Shown one piece after another: positions 44,857-56,900 of a stretch of DNA of 64,000 nucleotides. The position numbers and the translations under genes were made by a program. Within the stretch, counting starts at the first letter, position 1; every line of letters begins with the position of its first letter. The stretch is from assembly GCF_037325665.1 (NCBI RefSeq), contig NC_090251.1:23757190-23821189 (forward strand), in the 5' to 3' direction. Under the pieces are notes generated by a model. The model was not told the DNA's origin and did not search any database. It was given only the letters and a program-made list of their open reading frames with translations. This DNA comes from Littorina saxatilis (Eukaryota; Mollusca; Gastropoda; Littorinimorpha; Littorinidae).

Positions 44857-45408
44857 CACACACACACACACACGCACGCCCCAAGTTACACACGTACATA
44901 CATACACACTCACTCACACGCACTCACTCACTCTCTCACACACAAAACACACACCCATACGCACAAATGGACAGACGGACATACACACCTTTACAAACAA
45001 ACACACATACACACACATATACACTTACGCACACGCACATACACACACCCACCCACTCTCTTTACAAACAAACACACACACATACACACGCACACACATA
45101 CACTTATGCCCCCACACACACTTACACACACACGAGTACAGACTCAGGCACGCGTGCGCACGCACACACACACACACACCGTCATACACACACTTCATAC
45201 ACACAAAACACACCCCCATACGCACATATAGACAGACGGACATAAACACCTTTACAAACAAACACACATACACACACATATACACTTACGCACACGCACT
45301 TACGCACACACACACACCCACCCACTCTCTCTCACTCTTTCTCTCACTCTTTCTCTCTTATACAAACAGCCTGGCACACACACACACACACACACACACA
45401 CTGTACAT

Positions 45409-45447
<39 letters not shown>

Positions 45448-45493
45448 CACACAAATCTTATACACACGAAACACACACTTATACGCACTTAGA

Positions 45494-45795
45494 CCGGCAC
45501 GGTTGGCCTAGTGGTAAGGCGTCCGCCCCGTGATCGGGAGGTCGTGGGTTCGAACCCCGGCCGGGTCATACCTAAGACTTTAAAATTGGCAATCTAGTGG
45601 CTGCTCCGCCTGGCGTCTGGCATTATGGGGTTAGTGCTAGGACTGGTTGGTCCGGTGTCAGAATAATGTGACTGGGTGAGACATGAAGCCTGTGCTGCGA
45701 CTTCTGTCTTGTGTGTGGCGCACGTTATATGTCAAAGCAGCACCGCCCTGATATGGCCCTTCGTGGTCGGCTGGGCGTTAAACAAACAAACAAAC
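45494..45795 (+). mobile_element. tRNA-derived SINE, family S, copy 2
   Basis: As copy 1 but with an intact B box (GGTTCGAACCC) and the full tail region (GATATGGCCCTTCGTGGTCG). The flanks on its right match those of copy 1, so the pair arose by duplication of a larger unit and not by two insertions. Confidence 0.9.
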
Positions 45796-45920
45796 ACGCA
45801 CATAGACAGTCGGACACACACACCTTTACAAACAAACACATATACACACTCATACACACACAAACATACACACAAACTCATGCATACACACATTCACACA
45901 CACACACTCTCTCTCTCTCT

Positions 45921-45962
<42 letters not shown>

Positions 45963-46191
45963 TACACACACACATACACACACACCCACGCACACACACA
46001 CACACACACACATACACACACTCACTCACTCACTCTCACAAAAACTTCATACACACAAAACACACACCCATACGCACAAATGAACAGACGGACATACACA
46101 CCTTTACAAACAAACACACATACACGCACACACATACACTTATGCCCACACACACACTTACACACACACGAGTACAGACTCATGCACGCGT

Positions 46192-46242
<51 letters not shown>

Positions 46243-46254
46243 GTCACTACCCGC

Positions 46255-46310
46255 CTCATCTCGATTCCCCTCTATGTTAAAACATTTAGTCAAAACTTGA
46301 CTAAATGTAA
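46255..46310 (+). mobile_element. MITE-like family B, terminal fragment
   Basis: Only the last about 55 bp of family B: CTCGATTCCCCTCTATGTTA, AAACATTTAGTCAAAACTTG and ACTAAATG, directly after the CA array that normally precedes it inside the element. Confidence 0.75.
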
Positions 46311-46589
46311 AAAGTCATTGTCAAATGGAGCACAAGTCAAATGCATATGAGCGCGCTTTTATGGACTTTGACATGTTGATGTATTTTGATTAATAATAAT
46401 GAGGAGAATGATAATAATAATGATAATTATGTTGTCACTCAAGTATTTGCAGTGCATCCGTGTGTGTGCGCACACGCACACCACACTGACCACACCACAC
46501 ACACACATACACACAAACACACAGACACATACAACGGTTTTAACCCGACTGCGTATGCGTGTTTGGGTGGTATCAGCCATCTGCACTTT

Positions 46590-46865
46590 TGGCAGAATGA
46601 CTGAGGTATTTTACGTGCCACTGTGGTGACACGGGGGTGGGAGATTGACTCGTACCATCTCTGGGTCTGCACATAAAGTTGGTTTAAACAAGTTTATTCA
46701 ATACATTTCATTGGAATTATTGCTGCATACATCAGTCACAGTGGAATCTCGTACCGTCTCTGGGTCTGCACATAAAGTTGACCCGTGTCCTGGCCCGGAT
46801 TCGAACCTGCGACCTTTCGATCACAAGTCCATTGCTCTACCACCTGCGCTACCGGGCCCCCAAAA
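46590..46865 (-). mobile_element. tRNA-derived SINE, family G
   Basis: Read on the minus strand: GGGCCCGGTAGCGCAGGTGG, TAGAGCAATGGACTTGTGAT and CGCAGGTTCGAATCC form a tRNA-like head with A and B boxes. The body includes GGTCAACTTTATGTGCAGAC and TCCCACCCCCGTGTCACCAC. The body segment is partly duplicated (46660-46690 and 46755-46785). The same body occurs at 25430-25520. Not a functional tRNA: the stem is imperfect and a SINE body follows. Confidence 0.65.
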
Positions 46866-46928
46866 AGAAATTTGCCCCCCCCCCCTTTTTTTAATTTTTT
46901 TTAAAAAATAATGTGATCCGCCCCTGCA
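46866..46928. repeat. hAT-like terminus (GATCCGCCCCTG)
   Basis: A poly-C, poly-T/A stretch ends GTGATCCGCCCCTG, the inverse of the CAGGGGCGGATC end at 40002. Only one end is visible. Confidence 0.5.
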
Positions 46929-47257
46929 GTGTCCCCCATTCAAAGCAAAATGACATTGTGTCACTTTGAAAACACGTACAGCATAAATTTATGGTTGTGG
47001 GAATGAGTACGGTTTGTACCTAGTACATGTATGGTTTTAAACGAGAAATATACACGTAAAAGAACATACGAACCGATTTGCTGTAGATCTGTCCTCACTC
47101 AAGCATATTTTCTCATTTTCATCCCATCCGGCTACACGCCTCTTCATCGATAAATGGACTGACAAGCCAAACTATTATGTTCATTAATGTGTCCTGCGTT
47201 GATATGTGAAATATCACCATTGAAAGCATTCTATGTTGTGCAAACATTCAAAAACAA
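46929..47257. other. Intergenic, nothing recognised
   Basis: No coding frame, RNA gene or repeat family identified. Confidence 0.5.
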
Positions 47258-48018
47258 GAAATTCCTCCGAGGTAGGAAAAACACCCCCGTCAAAGGGAAA
47301 TAACCTTCTCAGTTGGTGGCAGTGAGTGAGTGAGAATGGTTATTTCAAAGTCAGAAGTCAGAAGTCAGAAGTCAGAATGTTTATTCGCGTAAACACAGAA
47401 GTCAGAAGTCAGAAGTCAGAAGTCAGAATGTTTATTCGCGTAAACACAGAAGTCAGAAGTCAGAAGTCAGAATGTTTATTCGCGTAAACACAGAAGTCAG
47501 AAGTCAGAAGTCAGAATGTTTATTCGCGTAAACACAGAAGTCAGAAGTCAGAAGTCAGAATGTTTATTCGCGTAAACACAGAAGTCAGAAGTCAGAAGTC
47601 AGAAGTCAGAATGTTTATTCGCGTAAACACAGAAGTCAGAAGTCAGAAGTCAGAATGTTTATTCGCGTAAACACAGGGTCCATTGCGAAAGGGTACGTCG
47701 AGGTAGGAAAAACACCCCCGTTGGTCAAAGGGAAATAACCATTCTCACTGCCACCAACTGAGAAGGTTATTTCCCTTTGACCATTAATATGTCACTCTTA
47801 ATCTTAATCCACCAATAACTCCCTAACCGTGTGTTTGACTGGTCCCAATTTTTGTAAGGACCGTCTCATGAATGTATAGAACCTGTTCACCAAGTTTGGT
47901 GACGATCGGTCCGTTCATTCTTGAGATCTATATGCGAACACAAACAAACAAACAAACAAACAAACAAACAAACACATCGAGTGAAACCTATACACACCCC
48001 TATACCGGGGGTGTAATA
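47258..48018. mobile_element. MITE-like family H, copy 2, expanded by a minisatellite
   Basis: Inverted relative of 12183-12545. Right part: GGTCAAAGGGAAATAACC, GGTGACGATCGGTCCGTTCA and the terminus CACCCCTATACCGGGGGTGT. The left part repeats the terminal block CCGAGGTAGGAAAAACACCC (47271) as CGAGGTAGGAAAAACACCCC (47699), and between them lies the tandem array 47345-47678. So the element holds a duplicated end with an array in the middle. Confidence 0.7.
47345..47678. repeat. 44-49 bp minisatellite with a LINE-tail-like unit
   Basis: Seven copies of ATGTTTATTCGCGTAAACAC, each separated by three to five heptamers (GAAGTCA). On the minus strand each unit reads GTTTACGCGAATAAACATTC followed by (TGACTTC)n, the form of a LINE 3' end with its simple tail. 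The array may therefore be an amplified LINE end (inference). Not a CRISPR array: the variable part is itself a simple repeat. Confidence 0.9.
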
Positions 48019-48806
48019 AAGGAAGCAGTCAAAACTGTGTGATACCTCCGAACGTTGGAAACGATACAGTATCAACACACCCAAGCCAACAATCGCGTGG
48101 CGTTACGGCGGCGCACGCTCGGTACAGCCTTGAATATCATCAGTACATGTACAGCCTTGAATATACGGGGTGAACCGTGCCTACAAGGGTTAACCCTTGA
48201 TTTTTTAATCTCGTATTGACATTTTATTTGTAAATAGAAGTTTGATGATGTTAACGAGCAAACTAAGTAATAAGAGAGCCTACATTTTTCAGTCAAGCTT
48301 CCACGCTAAAATGCAATCCCATTGTCCGTACTTAGTCAAAAATTGCAAGACCAAAATGTCAATCCATGATGCCACTCGAAGACGGTGTTGCAAAGAACAT
48401 ACAGTAACAGCATCGTTCCCTCCACTTGGATACTGACTACTTCATGTGCAGAACGAGAAATTAGCCGTCTACTGAATTAAATTTGTTACACAGTGACGCC
48501 CCGGCGGCAGGCTGTCAACAGACAGAAGTGATTCAGCTAATTCAGCTAACAATTCTCATTGTGCGCTGGAAGCAAGCAGGCTGTATTTTTTTTTGAGTAG
48601 GTATGTTTCCAATGTAAAAGATGGTTCTATCTTGTCGTCTAAATATCGGAACCTATTGCTACGCTGAAAACACAATAGCTGGTAAGGTTTTGTTGTACGG
48701 CCGTTGAGGTTCTTAAAAAAAAGAAGATATAATTATACAGTAATGGTAACGAATGGACCAACAATGCAACAGTACATGTTTTACAAAAAATGGAGAGAAA
48801 AATATA
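48019..48806. other. Intergenic with a family B scrap
   Basis: 48295-48370 resembles the AAATGCAATCCCATTGTCCG region of family B. Nothing else recognised. Confidence 0.4.
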
Positions 48807-48878
48807 TGCCGTGACCAGGATTCGAACCTGGGTTATCGCGGCCACAACGCGAGGTCCTAACCACTAGACTATCACGGC
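48807..48878 (-). tRNA. tRNA-His (anticodon GTG)
   Basis: 72-nt cloverleaf on the minus strand. The acceptor stem GCCGTGA pairs with TCACGGC, the D arm contains TAGTCTAGTGGTTAGGA (A box), the anticodon loop is TTGTGGC, and the T arm is CCAGGTTCGAATCCTGG (B box). All stems pair; no intron and no SINE body follows. Reads as a functional cytosolic tRNA-His. Confidence 0.92.
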
Positions 48879-49169
48879 TCCTGATCCAAAGCGAGAAATT
48901 AAGAAACAATTTTGCACAGCCCATAATCTGCACTGACTGACATTGCTCCACATCCATACTTTTCATTGGCTCATTCTATGCAACTCACGTTGTCGTTTTC
49001 ATGACAGCTGTCGCAGTGACATACATACAGTGACGGGTATTTGTTTTCTTCGTTTAATTAAATTCGCATCAGATGTAAAAACATGATTTGACCGTCAATA
49101 TTTGTTAAACTGAGTCCGTCCGACTGAGAGGCCTGAAAATGACTGATCACTGAGTGAGGGAAGGGTGTG

Positions 49170-49630
49170 TGGGTAACACAGAGATGAGACTATACCTCAC
49201 CCCTGGCACTGGCAGAACTCGATCCAACCACAACCGCCTTAAACTTCGCCAAATTTCCGCCCGTACAAACTATTTCAAATAGCCTACAGCTTCTTCCCGC
49301 GTACCATCCCCGTGTGGAATTCCCTCCCGGCAGCTGCTGCTGAGGCTCCCTCTCTGGTATCTTTCAGAGGGGAGCTCTCCAAACTCTCATTCTAACTCCT
49401 CCCTACTCCTTATTTTATTTCGAAGTTAGAGTAGGGTCTCAGTTATATTCAGTTCCTCCTTCAGTGATTGTTTTGTTTCGCCGGTTTGACTACTCCTTTT
49501 ATGCTTAAGTCTCTTTTCTATCCTCAGTTACTTTTTATTTTTTTTCTCCGTCTTTGTCCTCCTTAAAGAGCGCTAGTCACTAAAAGTCAGCAATTGACGA
49601 CGTGACGAAAATATTCTGAAATTCTGAAAT
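49170..49630 (+). mobile_element. LINE 3' end (CR1/Jockey-like)
   Basis: Plus strand, the C-terminal coding end: RLYLTPGTGRTRSNHNRLKL, RQISARTNYFK, then after a small break SFFPRTIPVWNSLPAAAAEA and SFRGELSKLSF with a stop near 49393. It is followed by a T-rich 3' UTR and an (ATTCTGAA)n tail at 49612-49632. The WNSLP motif marks the polymerase end in CR1/Jockey-related LINEs. 5'-truncated, with one frame disruption near 49278. Confidence 0.7.
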
Positions 49631-49664
49631 TCCCCGGCCATCACTTACCCAACACAGAGACTAG

Positions 49665-49775
49665 GGGTCTGGGGGGATATCTACCAGGTTGTTGATGATT
49701 TTGTGGAGCATTGTGAGTTGGGTCTTGGTGCGCCTACTTTCTAGGGTTTCACATCCGAGTGCCACTGCAACATGG
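49665..49775 (-). mobile_element. LINE polymerase scrap, opposite strand
   Basis: Minus strand reads ALGCETLESRRTKTQLTMLH then KIINNLVDIPPDP, the segment that in CR1/Jockey-like LINEs lies about 60-80 residues before the end seen at 49170-49393. It lies in inverse orientation beside that fragment. Too short to classify further. Confidence 0.5.
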
Positions 49776-49998
49776 AATGGGGAGGAGGGGGCGTTCTGCA
49801 CAGAACTGTTTTATGAAATGCAAGAGTATAAAACTCACAAAAAAGGAGAGTGCAAGTCGTTGTAGCGAATAAACAGTATACGCTGACAATAGAGAAATAA
49901 TAAACAAAACGGCTCCGATAGCAGTTTCACGATCCTGTTTCCTCATAAAGTTGCAAAAAGATAAAATATAAATGATTACAAAATACAAAAACATGTGC

Positions 49999-50070
49999 AG
50001 GTCCTACCGAGATTTGAACTCGGATCGCTGGATTCAAAGTCCAGAGTGCTAACCATTACACCATAGGACC
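49999..50070 (-). tRNA. tRNA-Gln (anticodon TTG)
   Basis: 72-nt cloverleaf on the minus strand. The acceptor GGTCCTA pairs with TAGGACC, the D arm is TGGTGTAATGGTTAGCA, the anticodon loop is CTTTGAA within TGGACTTTGAATCCA, and the T arm is CCGAGTTCAAATCTCGG. All stems pair. Reads as a functional tRNA-Gln, about 1.1 kb from tRNA-His and on the same strand. Confidence 0.95.
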
Positions 50071-50933
50071 AGTTGCCTCAGAATGCTCATTCTCACTCTC
50101 TTAATGTTGAGCCCACAACGTTGGGGAACTCTTGTTACATTGGTAAAATTTTAAGTCCGTCATCTTGTTGTTATAAGTTTCTCCTTTGCAAATTAAGATT
50201 ACGATGACATAACCGGCATCATCTTTATTGAAGAAAATATTAACCATGGCCTGTTAAAGATGTTCTTTTATTTTCACTTTCAAGAGCAGTTAGAATTTTT
50301 TTCTGGGCTCTGGGGTGGAGAGGGCGGACAATGATGAGAATATGCCGACGAAGTCTTTGTAGTACAAGATTTTCAGTACTTGGAGAAAGGGTTCAATAAT
50401 CAGATTATCTCCCCTCCATCTTCAGGTTGAAGGTCAACTTAGTCAGCTGACCAAACAGAAGCACGTGACAGGTGCTTCGCTGGGAGGATAACTCTTCTGT
50501 TAGTCCTCGTGTGTTTGGCATAGAAACACGTACGGCCGGTACGGTACATCTCACGTTTTGTTTCTTGTTTTCACATTAATAGCATCAGATTTAGAGGACT
50601 TACTTAATAGCTTGGACGGTGAAGGAAACTAAGACTTGTGAAATTACGACGTTTTTTTTGGTAGGCGACTGTTAAAATGTTTGCACAAATACTGAAACTA
50701 AATTCAGGAAAAACAACAGCAAGAGACTGAAGTCTGAACGTGAAAGCCCACCGAAAACATTTAATTTACATCCGGAATTTTTTTTCAACGACGGAAGTCC
50801 TTTAAAAGTCCATCGTGTGTGACACTGGTGTATGGTTATTTTGCATCGTGGTAGGAGAAGATACAGCTGACACTTCGTGTGCCCAACAGTTTTGGATAAT
50901 CCACCCCAGACTGCATATGGACGCAACTTCAAA
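50071..50933 (+). promoter_or_regulatory. 5' flank and 5' UTR of the chitobiase gene
   Basis: Between tRNA-Gln and the CTBS start codon. No clear TATA box or CpG island; the transcription start cannot be placed. The stretch 50650-50933 has no strong acceptor, so the first coding exon is probably also the first exon. Confidence 0.35.
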
Positions 50934-53900
50934 ATGAATAGTGTGCTTTGTATCATTTTCTTCTTCACACTCGCTTTGCAAGTTGCTAACTGTGCCTGTC
51001 CATGCAGTGACCCGTCTCTTTGCAACACTATAACTGACACGACTCGCAAAGAGGTAAGAAGCTGAAAATATACATGGATGTGATAAGTGATTTTAAAGTA
51101 ATACCAGGGACCTATATTTAATAGGTCTATGGTAATACATTACAATGCCATTGCATTTCATACTGGTGCGTCAGATTCAGCCGTTCTGTTAATGTTATCA
51201 ACACAGGAATTTCGAAATCTTATCCCTGTTTAAAAAAAATAGTATAGCATACTGAGAATGAGAGAAGAATTAGGGGGTACTCGCAATGAAATAAATGTAA
51301 TATATGTTGGCAGAGAAGTGAAAAGTTTGTCTTAAGATTAGTGTTTAAGATGTTAATCTTCACAAAATGAATACATCCTGTTTATTTATGTTTGTTGTTG
51401 GTGGGGCCCTAGAAAAAGGGTAACCGACCTACCAACTCTAAATTTTGGCCTTGTCATTGAAAACAAACAATATAATTGATTTGGCCATAACAAGGAATAT
51501 TCTACACATGTATGTTTAAAGTGTGAATTTTTCTTTTCTTCCACAGATCTATGTGTTTTCCCTGCAAAACAAGTCATCATCATGGCACAAGTTTGACTGG
51601 CAGAAAGTCACCTCAGTGGTGTCTGTTGGCTACATCAGTGCCGACCTCATGTGTCTCGCACATAAGCATGACGCAAGAGTCATTGTAATAGGTCAGTGGG
51701 TGGTACAATGTCTGTACAGTATGTGTGTATGCAAGAGAGAGAGAGTTAAGTGTGTGTGTGTCACTGTGTGAGTGAAAAATTGCCTGAGGGCAGGTATAGC
51801 CATGTGGTAAGGGATCTCGATTCAATGGTTCGTGAGAAATCTCTTTGCTTAACATATTTGGTGTGTTTGTGTTAAAAAACAAAAGCAACGACTAAATAAT
51901 GGGGTTTTTTTTTTATAGTATATGTAAAAGACAAATCAAAACTCTAAATAAAAATATAAAAAAGAAAAGTGACACATTTCTTGCTCTCTGGGAGGTTGCT
52001 ATTGCATTTTATTGTAAGAGGGAAACTATGCGGAAAGGTGCTGATTTTTATTGTAATATGTGCACGTCCATGATACTGGGTAACAGTTACAAAATCAGTG
52101 TGACTAACTTTGCTGGTCTGTAAACTTGCTCTCACAAAACCTAGGACTCAGTTGATGGTTTTATGCGACATATGACAACGTTGTCTGATGAAATAAAATG
52201 TGTTTGCAACAAAAGTTTTGTTTGTGAATTGTTTTAATATTTTTGTTTATCAAAGCATGGCCTCAAAATGGTGCTTGAAAGTGGGACATAATAAAGCTTC
52301 TCACTTCTATGCACTGGTGTTTTTGTTAGAAACACCAAAGATCATTTGTTGGGGCACATGATTTTAGGTTAGGACACATTTTTCCAATAAAAACACAGAA
52401 AATAATATAACACTTATAGTTATTTCAGATTAAGATGGAATTGAAAAAAGCCTTGTCGTAAGTTACTTTTGTTTCCATAAACGCTTCAGGGAGAATAAAT
52501 TGTGTAAAGTACTAACGGGCACACTTTACAGCAACAACATTATTTTGTATGCTGGATTATAACTTTGATAAATTAATTGAGCAATAGATCTTTCAAAAAT
52601 ATCAATGATCGGCAACAAACGCAGAAAATGTTCCGATCTCACTTGGTTTCATTTCCTTCTTTAATGTACGCAAAGCACACTAACTGACTTCATGCAGTGG
52701 ACCCCACCCAATTGTCAATGTGTTGTGATGAAATAGATGCTCGAGAACCTTCCAATTTTTGTCTTTGGAATATCTGATTGAAAACAGGTCTTTTTTATGG
52801 ACGTGCACATATGTTTGTAGTTTAACAGGGTTTTGCTAGAACATTTAAAAAGTGACAGCAGTCAAACCCACAAGAAGACAGACAGATGGTATTTTTTTAG
52901 GTTTGAATATGAGGTTTGAAAGCAACAATAGATATTGGAAAACTTACAAAGAGTTTTAATTTTTCTGTCTGATCTGAGAAGTTTTGACGAAAACTGCCAA
53001 TGATCATACATCATGATGATTTCCTTTATTTTCCAGCTAATTACAAGGTTTCAGATTTGACCAACCCAGCGCTTCGCACACAGTGGGTTAAGAAGCAGTT
53101 GTCGCTTGTCAGGGACAATTACTATGATGGCATCAACATCGACTTTGAAGAACCCATCCTCAAAAATGAGAGTGACGTCAGGGAGGCATATACTGCTCTT
53201 GTGAGAGAAGCATACTTGGCCTTCAAGCAGTCTAATGCACACTATCAGGTGGGAAACATTTTTTTAGTTTTCTGTTTATGTTTTTTTCTCTGGTGTGTGT
53301 TTGTGTGTCTGTATCTGCGTGTATACTCTTTATGGGTTTTTTAAAGTGGAGGTTTACCTGTGTATTTACAAAGAAAACTCTGACAGTGAAGCCTTAATTT
53401 GATGTGTAAATTTACTTGGTTTATTTTTTTAAAGGTGTCGGTAGACGTGGCATGGAGTCCCAACTGCATCGACTTGCGTTGCTATGACAACAAGGGGTTG
53501 GCGGATAACACAGATTTCTTGTTTGTCATGGCCTATGATGAACAGAGTCAGATATTTGGAGACTGTATTGCTTTGGCAAACTCCCCCTACAACAAAACCA
53601 TGCAAGGTAAGATCATTGTTCAGACCAAACACAACTGCTGTATTGGACTTATTTAGAACTCAGCAGAATTGATGATGTTAACTGTTCTGTGTTGTTATAG
53701 GTTTACAAGATCAAAGGATGCATTTTGCTTTGAGGTGTCAATATAAAAATTATATATTGAAGAGGTTGTCCCAAACTTTGAATAAAAGTATCTGTCTGTT
53801 CATCTTTTTTTCTCTTTTTTTAAAGTTTTTGTTGTTGTATACAGTCGAAACCCCCTTTTACAACCTTAAAACATCTGAGAAAATCAGGTCTTCAAAGACT

Positions 53901-56900
53901 GGCACGGTTGGCCTAGTGGTAAGGCGTCCGCCCCGTGATCGGGAGGTCGTGGGTTCGAACCCCGGCCGGGTCATACCTAAGACTTTAAAATTGGCAATCT
54001 AGTGGCTGCTCCGCCTGGCGTCTGGCATTATGGGGTTAGTGCTAGGACTGGTTGGTCCGGTGTCAGAATAATGTGACTGGGTGAGACATGAAGCCTGTGC
54101 TGCGACTTCTGTCTTGTGTGTGGCGCACGTTATATGTCAAAGCAGCACTGCCCTGATATGGCCCTTCGTGGTCGGCTGGGTATTAAGCAAACAAACAAAC
54201 AAGGTCTTCAAAGGGAGGAAGTCTTAAAATTTGCAGAAGTTATGAACAGAACGTCTGAGAAAGGAGGGTCTTGAAAAGCAAGAAGTCTTAAATTGGGGGG
54301 TCTTCAAAAGCGGGGTTGCACTGTAGTGATAACTAGCTTGTTTACACCTTTAAACCTACTGGCTTATGTTGAGTTAACTCAGTCTTACTCGTGTGCTTAC
54401 CTGTTTTTGTTGCTGTTGCTGTTTGTTTTTGGAAGGACTGGATGGTTACCTGAATCTTGGAATTAAGCCAGACCAACTTGTGTTGGGTGTACCATGGTAT
54501 GGTTATGCCTACCCCTGTCTCTCACTGTCCCAGGTCAGTGTGTGTGTGTGTGTGTGTGTGATTGTTTGTGATTGTTTGTGTGTGCTTTCAGGCATTTGTG
54601 TGATTACAGTCATGTGTGTGTGTTGGCGGGAGGGAGGTACATTAAGGGAGAGAGAGTGCATGAGAGAGAGTATTTGTACAGCAGTTTTGACAGTATTTAT
54701 GATCATTTTCACACAGAAACTTTGCCTACAAGACCCTCTGATCGGTAATAGTCATACCTTTGTCTAGTACCTGTTTTATGAAATTATTTATGTTACATGT
54801 AATTAGTTTACTTTTTGTATACATGACTATTTTTGTAAATGTTTGCATTTGTACAACATTTCTGCTTTCTTATGTTTTATTTTTGTTTGAACTTCACCTG
54901 TGATTGTATGTGTTTGGTTACCCGTCATATGCTGCATTTTCTTCATTGTTTCCACTGTTTATGTAGTGACATAGAATCAAACTTGTCAAAAGTTTCTTGC
55001 TAAAAATTTTAATTCTGATATTTTTTTTCATCTTCAGAATTCTAATTCCAGCTTTTTGCTCAGAGAAACATGACCAGTTCACAGGAAAGAGACAAGAAAA
55101 CTAAAATAGTGCACAAACTATACCTGTTCAGCCATCTCCTACCTCAGTCCTTGAGTATGATAATCAGGGGCAGGTGGAGAAGTATTGTTTAGCAGCAGTT
55201 ACCTCCCTTGCCTACAGCTGCTAGCATAGCCTGGCAACATTTTATTGATTTTCTCAGATTCCACTCATTTCACTCCACTGTAGCCAAGATGCCAGACCAT
55301 GGATGCAGGGGCTTTGCACAGAGTAGTTCCCCTTCGTTCTTTGTCTTTTGGAGCAACTTGCATCTTAATGATCTGTGATTATTTTGAGATGATTATTATT
55401 TTCATTGATGCTAAAATAAGACCACAATGTTCTTTAAAATATTTCAGATCTAATTAATTACTTCAGAGAGGGTTCTAATTGCAGAAGTATCTTTATTATC
55501 ATTAAATTTCACAGGTTTGAGCGCGGGACCAAATTATGAATTAAATGAATTTTACTGGGTCTGTTCTTTCTCCTTTGTAGTGCACAACAACAACAATTTT
55601 ATTTTATATGTTTTATACAACAACAACATCTTTTTAAAGTCTCTATTTCGATAGAGATAGTACAAAATATAAGGTTGAAATGTTGGAATTACAATATTGA
55701 GATAACATTTGATGCATAATGGTTTTACTTGTTCCAGAAGTTCAACTTCTTATTGGGTTGTCATATACACTGTAACAGTGATAACTTCGGTGCAGGATAA
55801 GGTATGCAGCAGAAAACATGTGCAGAAAACCCCCCACTGTTGTGGTGACTTCTGTGCAGGATAAATTATGCAGCATAAAACATGTGCAAACTAATTTCTC
55901 ATGATGACTTTATGTAGGATAAAGTATGCAGCATAAACAATGTGCAAACTAATTTGTCATGATGACTTTATGCCGGATAAATTATGCAGCATAAAACATG
56001 TGCAAACTAATTTCTCATGATGACTTTATGTAGGATAAAGTATGCAGCATAAACAATGTGCAAACTAATTTGTCATGATGACTTTATGCCGGATAAATTA
56101 TGCAGCATAAAACATGTGCAAACAAAACTCTTATTCTGATTTGTGCAGGATAAAGTATGCAGTACAAAACATGTGCAAACAAAACTCTCATGACTTTGTG
56201 TGCAGGACAATGTATGCAGCATAAAACATGTGCCGTTCCGTGGGGTGGGCTGCAGTGACGCAGCAGGCCATCAGATTGACTACAGAGTTATCTACCCTTT
56301 GCTCGTAAACCATTCCTCGGGGGGGCGCCACTGGGATGAAGCCGCTCGATCACCTTTCTTCAACTACAAGGTAGTATAAAAATTATCTATGGGGGATTGC
56401 TGGTCATTGGGAGAGAAGTCTATAATGTACCTTGCAACAATTAAATCTTCCACTGGTGAAATATCTCTCATCATTAATGTTGTGCAGCATACAGCACAAC
56501 ATATCGTCAGTGGCCTTCGAAGACCTCGTAACTTACATTTTCCCGATTTTCGGATTTTTGCATGGTTCCGTCCCTTGAATTTTGAGTCACTTGAGAAAAT
56601 GTGACTCTATGCCGGCCGGCCGTAGACACCACCTTAACGTTGGACTTTTCTCGGAAACTATCAAAGCGATCGGGCTCATATTTTGTTTAGTCGTGACCTC
56701 CAATGACCTCTACACTTTAACGATGGTTTCGTTGACCTTTGACCTTTTTCAAGGTCACAGGTCAGCGTCAAAGGAAAAATTAGACATTTTATATCTTTGA
56801 CAAAGTTCATCGGATGTGATTGAAACTTTGTAGGATTATTCTTTACATCAAAGTATTTACATCTGTAGCCTTTTACGAACGTTATCAGAAAAACAAGGGA

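Larger units (their letters stand above)
43930..46240. repeat. Complex CA-rich array with higher-order duplication
   Basis: About 2.3 kb of CA/CT-rich DNA in which the phrase CACCTTTACAAACAAACAC recurs about six to seven times (near 44107, 44682, 44987, 45248, 45822, 46099) in 260-600 bp blocks with GACAGACGGACA and CATACGCACA. Two family S SINEs (44381-44652, 45494-45795) sit in equivalent positions with matching flanks. Very long His/Thr open frames here are artefacts. Confidence 0.85.

Noticed and set aside
45494-45570. tRNA gene
   Set aside because: Head of family S SINE: identical body and tail in three copies and no acceptor-stem pairing.
43803-46280. His/Thr-rich open frames up to 235 codons
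   Set aside because: Translations of CA/CT microsatellite DNA; no start context, domain or codon bias.
46790-46862. Minus-strand tRNA with a GTG-like anticodon
   Set aside because: Imperfect stems and a shared SINE body downstream; compare the true tRNA-His at 48807-48878.
47345-47678. Possible CRISPR array (regular repeats about 46 bp apart)
   Set aside because: The would-be spacers are simple GAAGTCA heptamers, and the genome is animal; it is a minisatellite.
49170-49775. The two opposite-strand LINE pieces as one twin-primed (5'-inverted) insertion
   Set aside because: In a 5' inversion the inverted piece should precede the sense 3' piece; here it follows the tail, so two events are more likely.
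51899-52123. Small open frame in CTBS intron 2
   Set aside because: No domain or splice support; it lies entirely within an intron.
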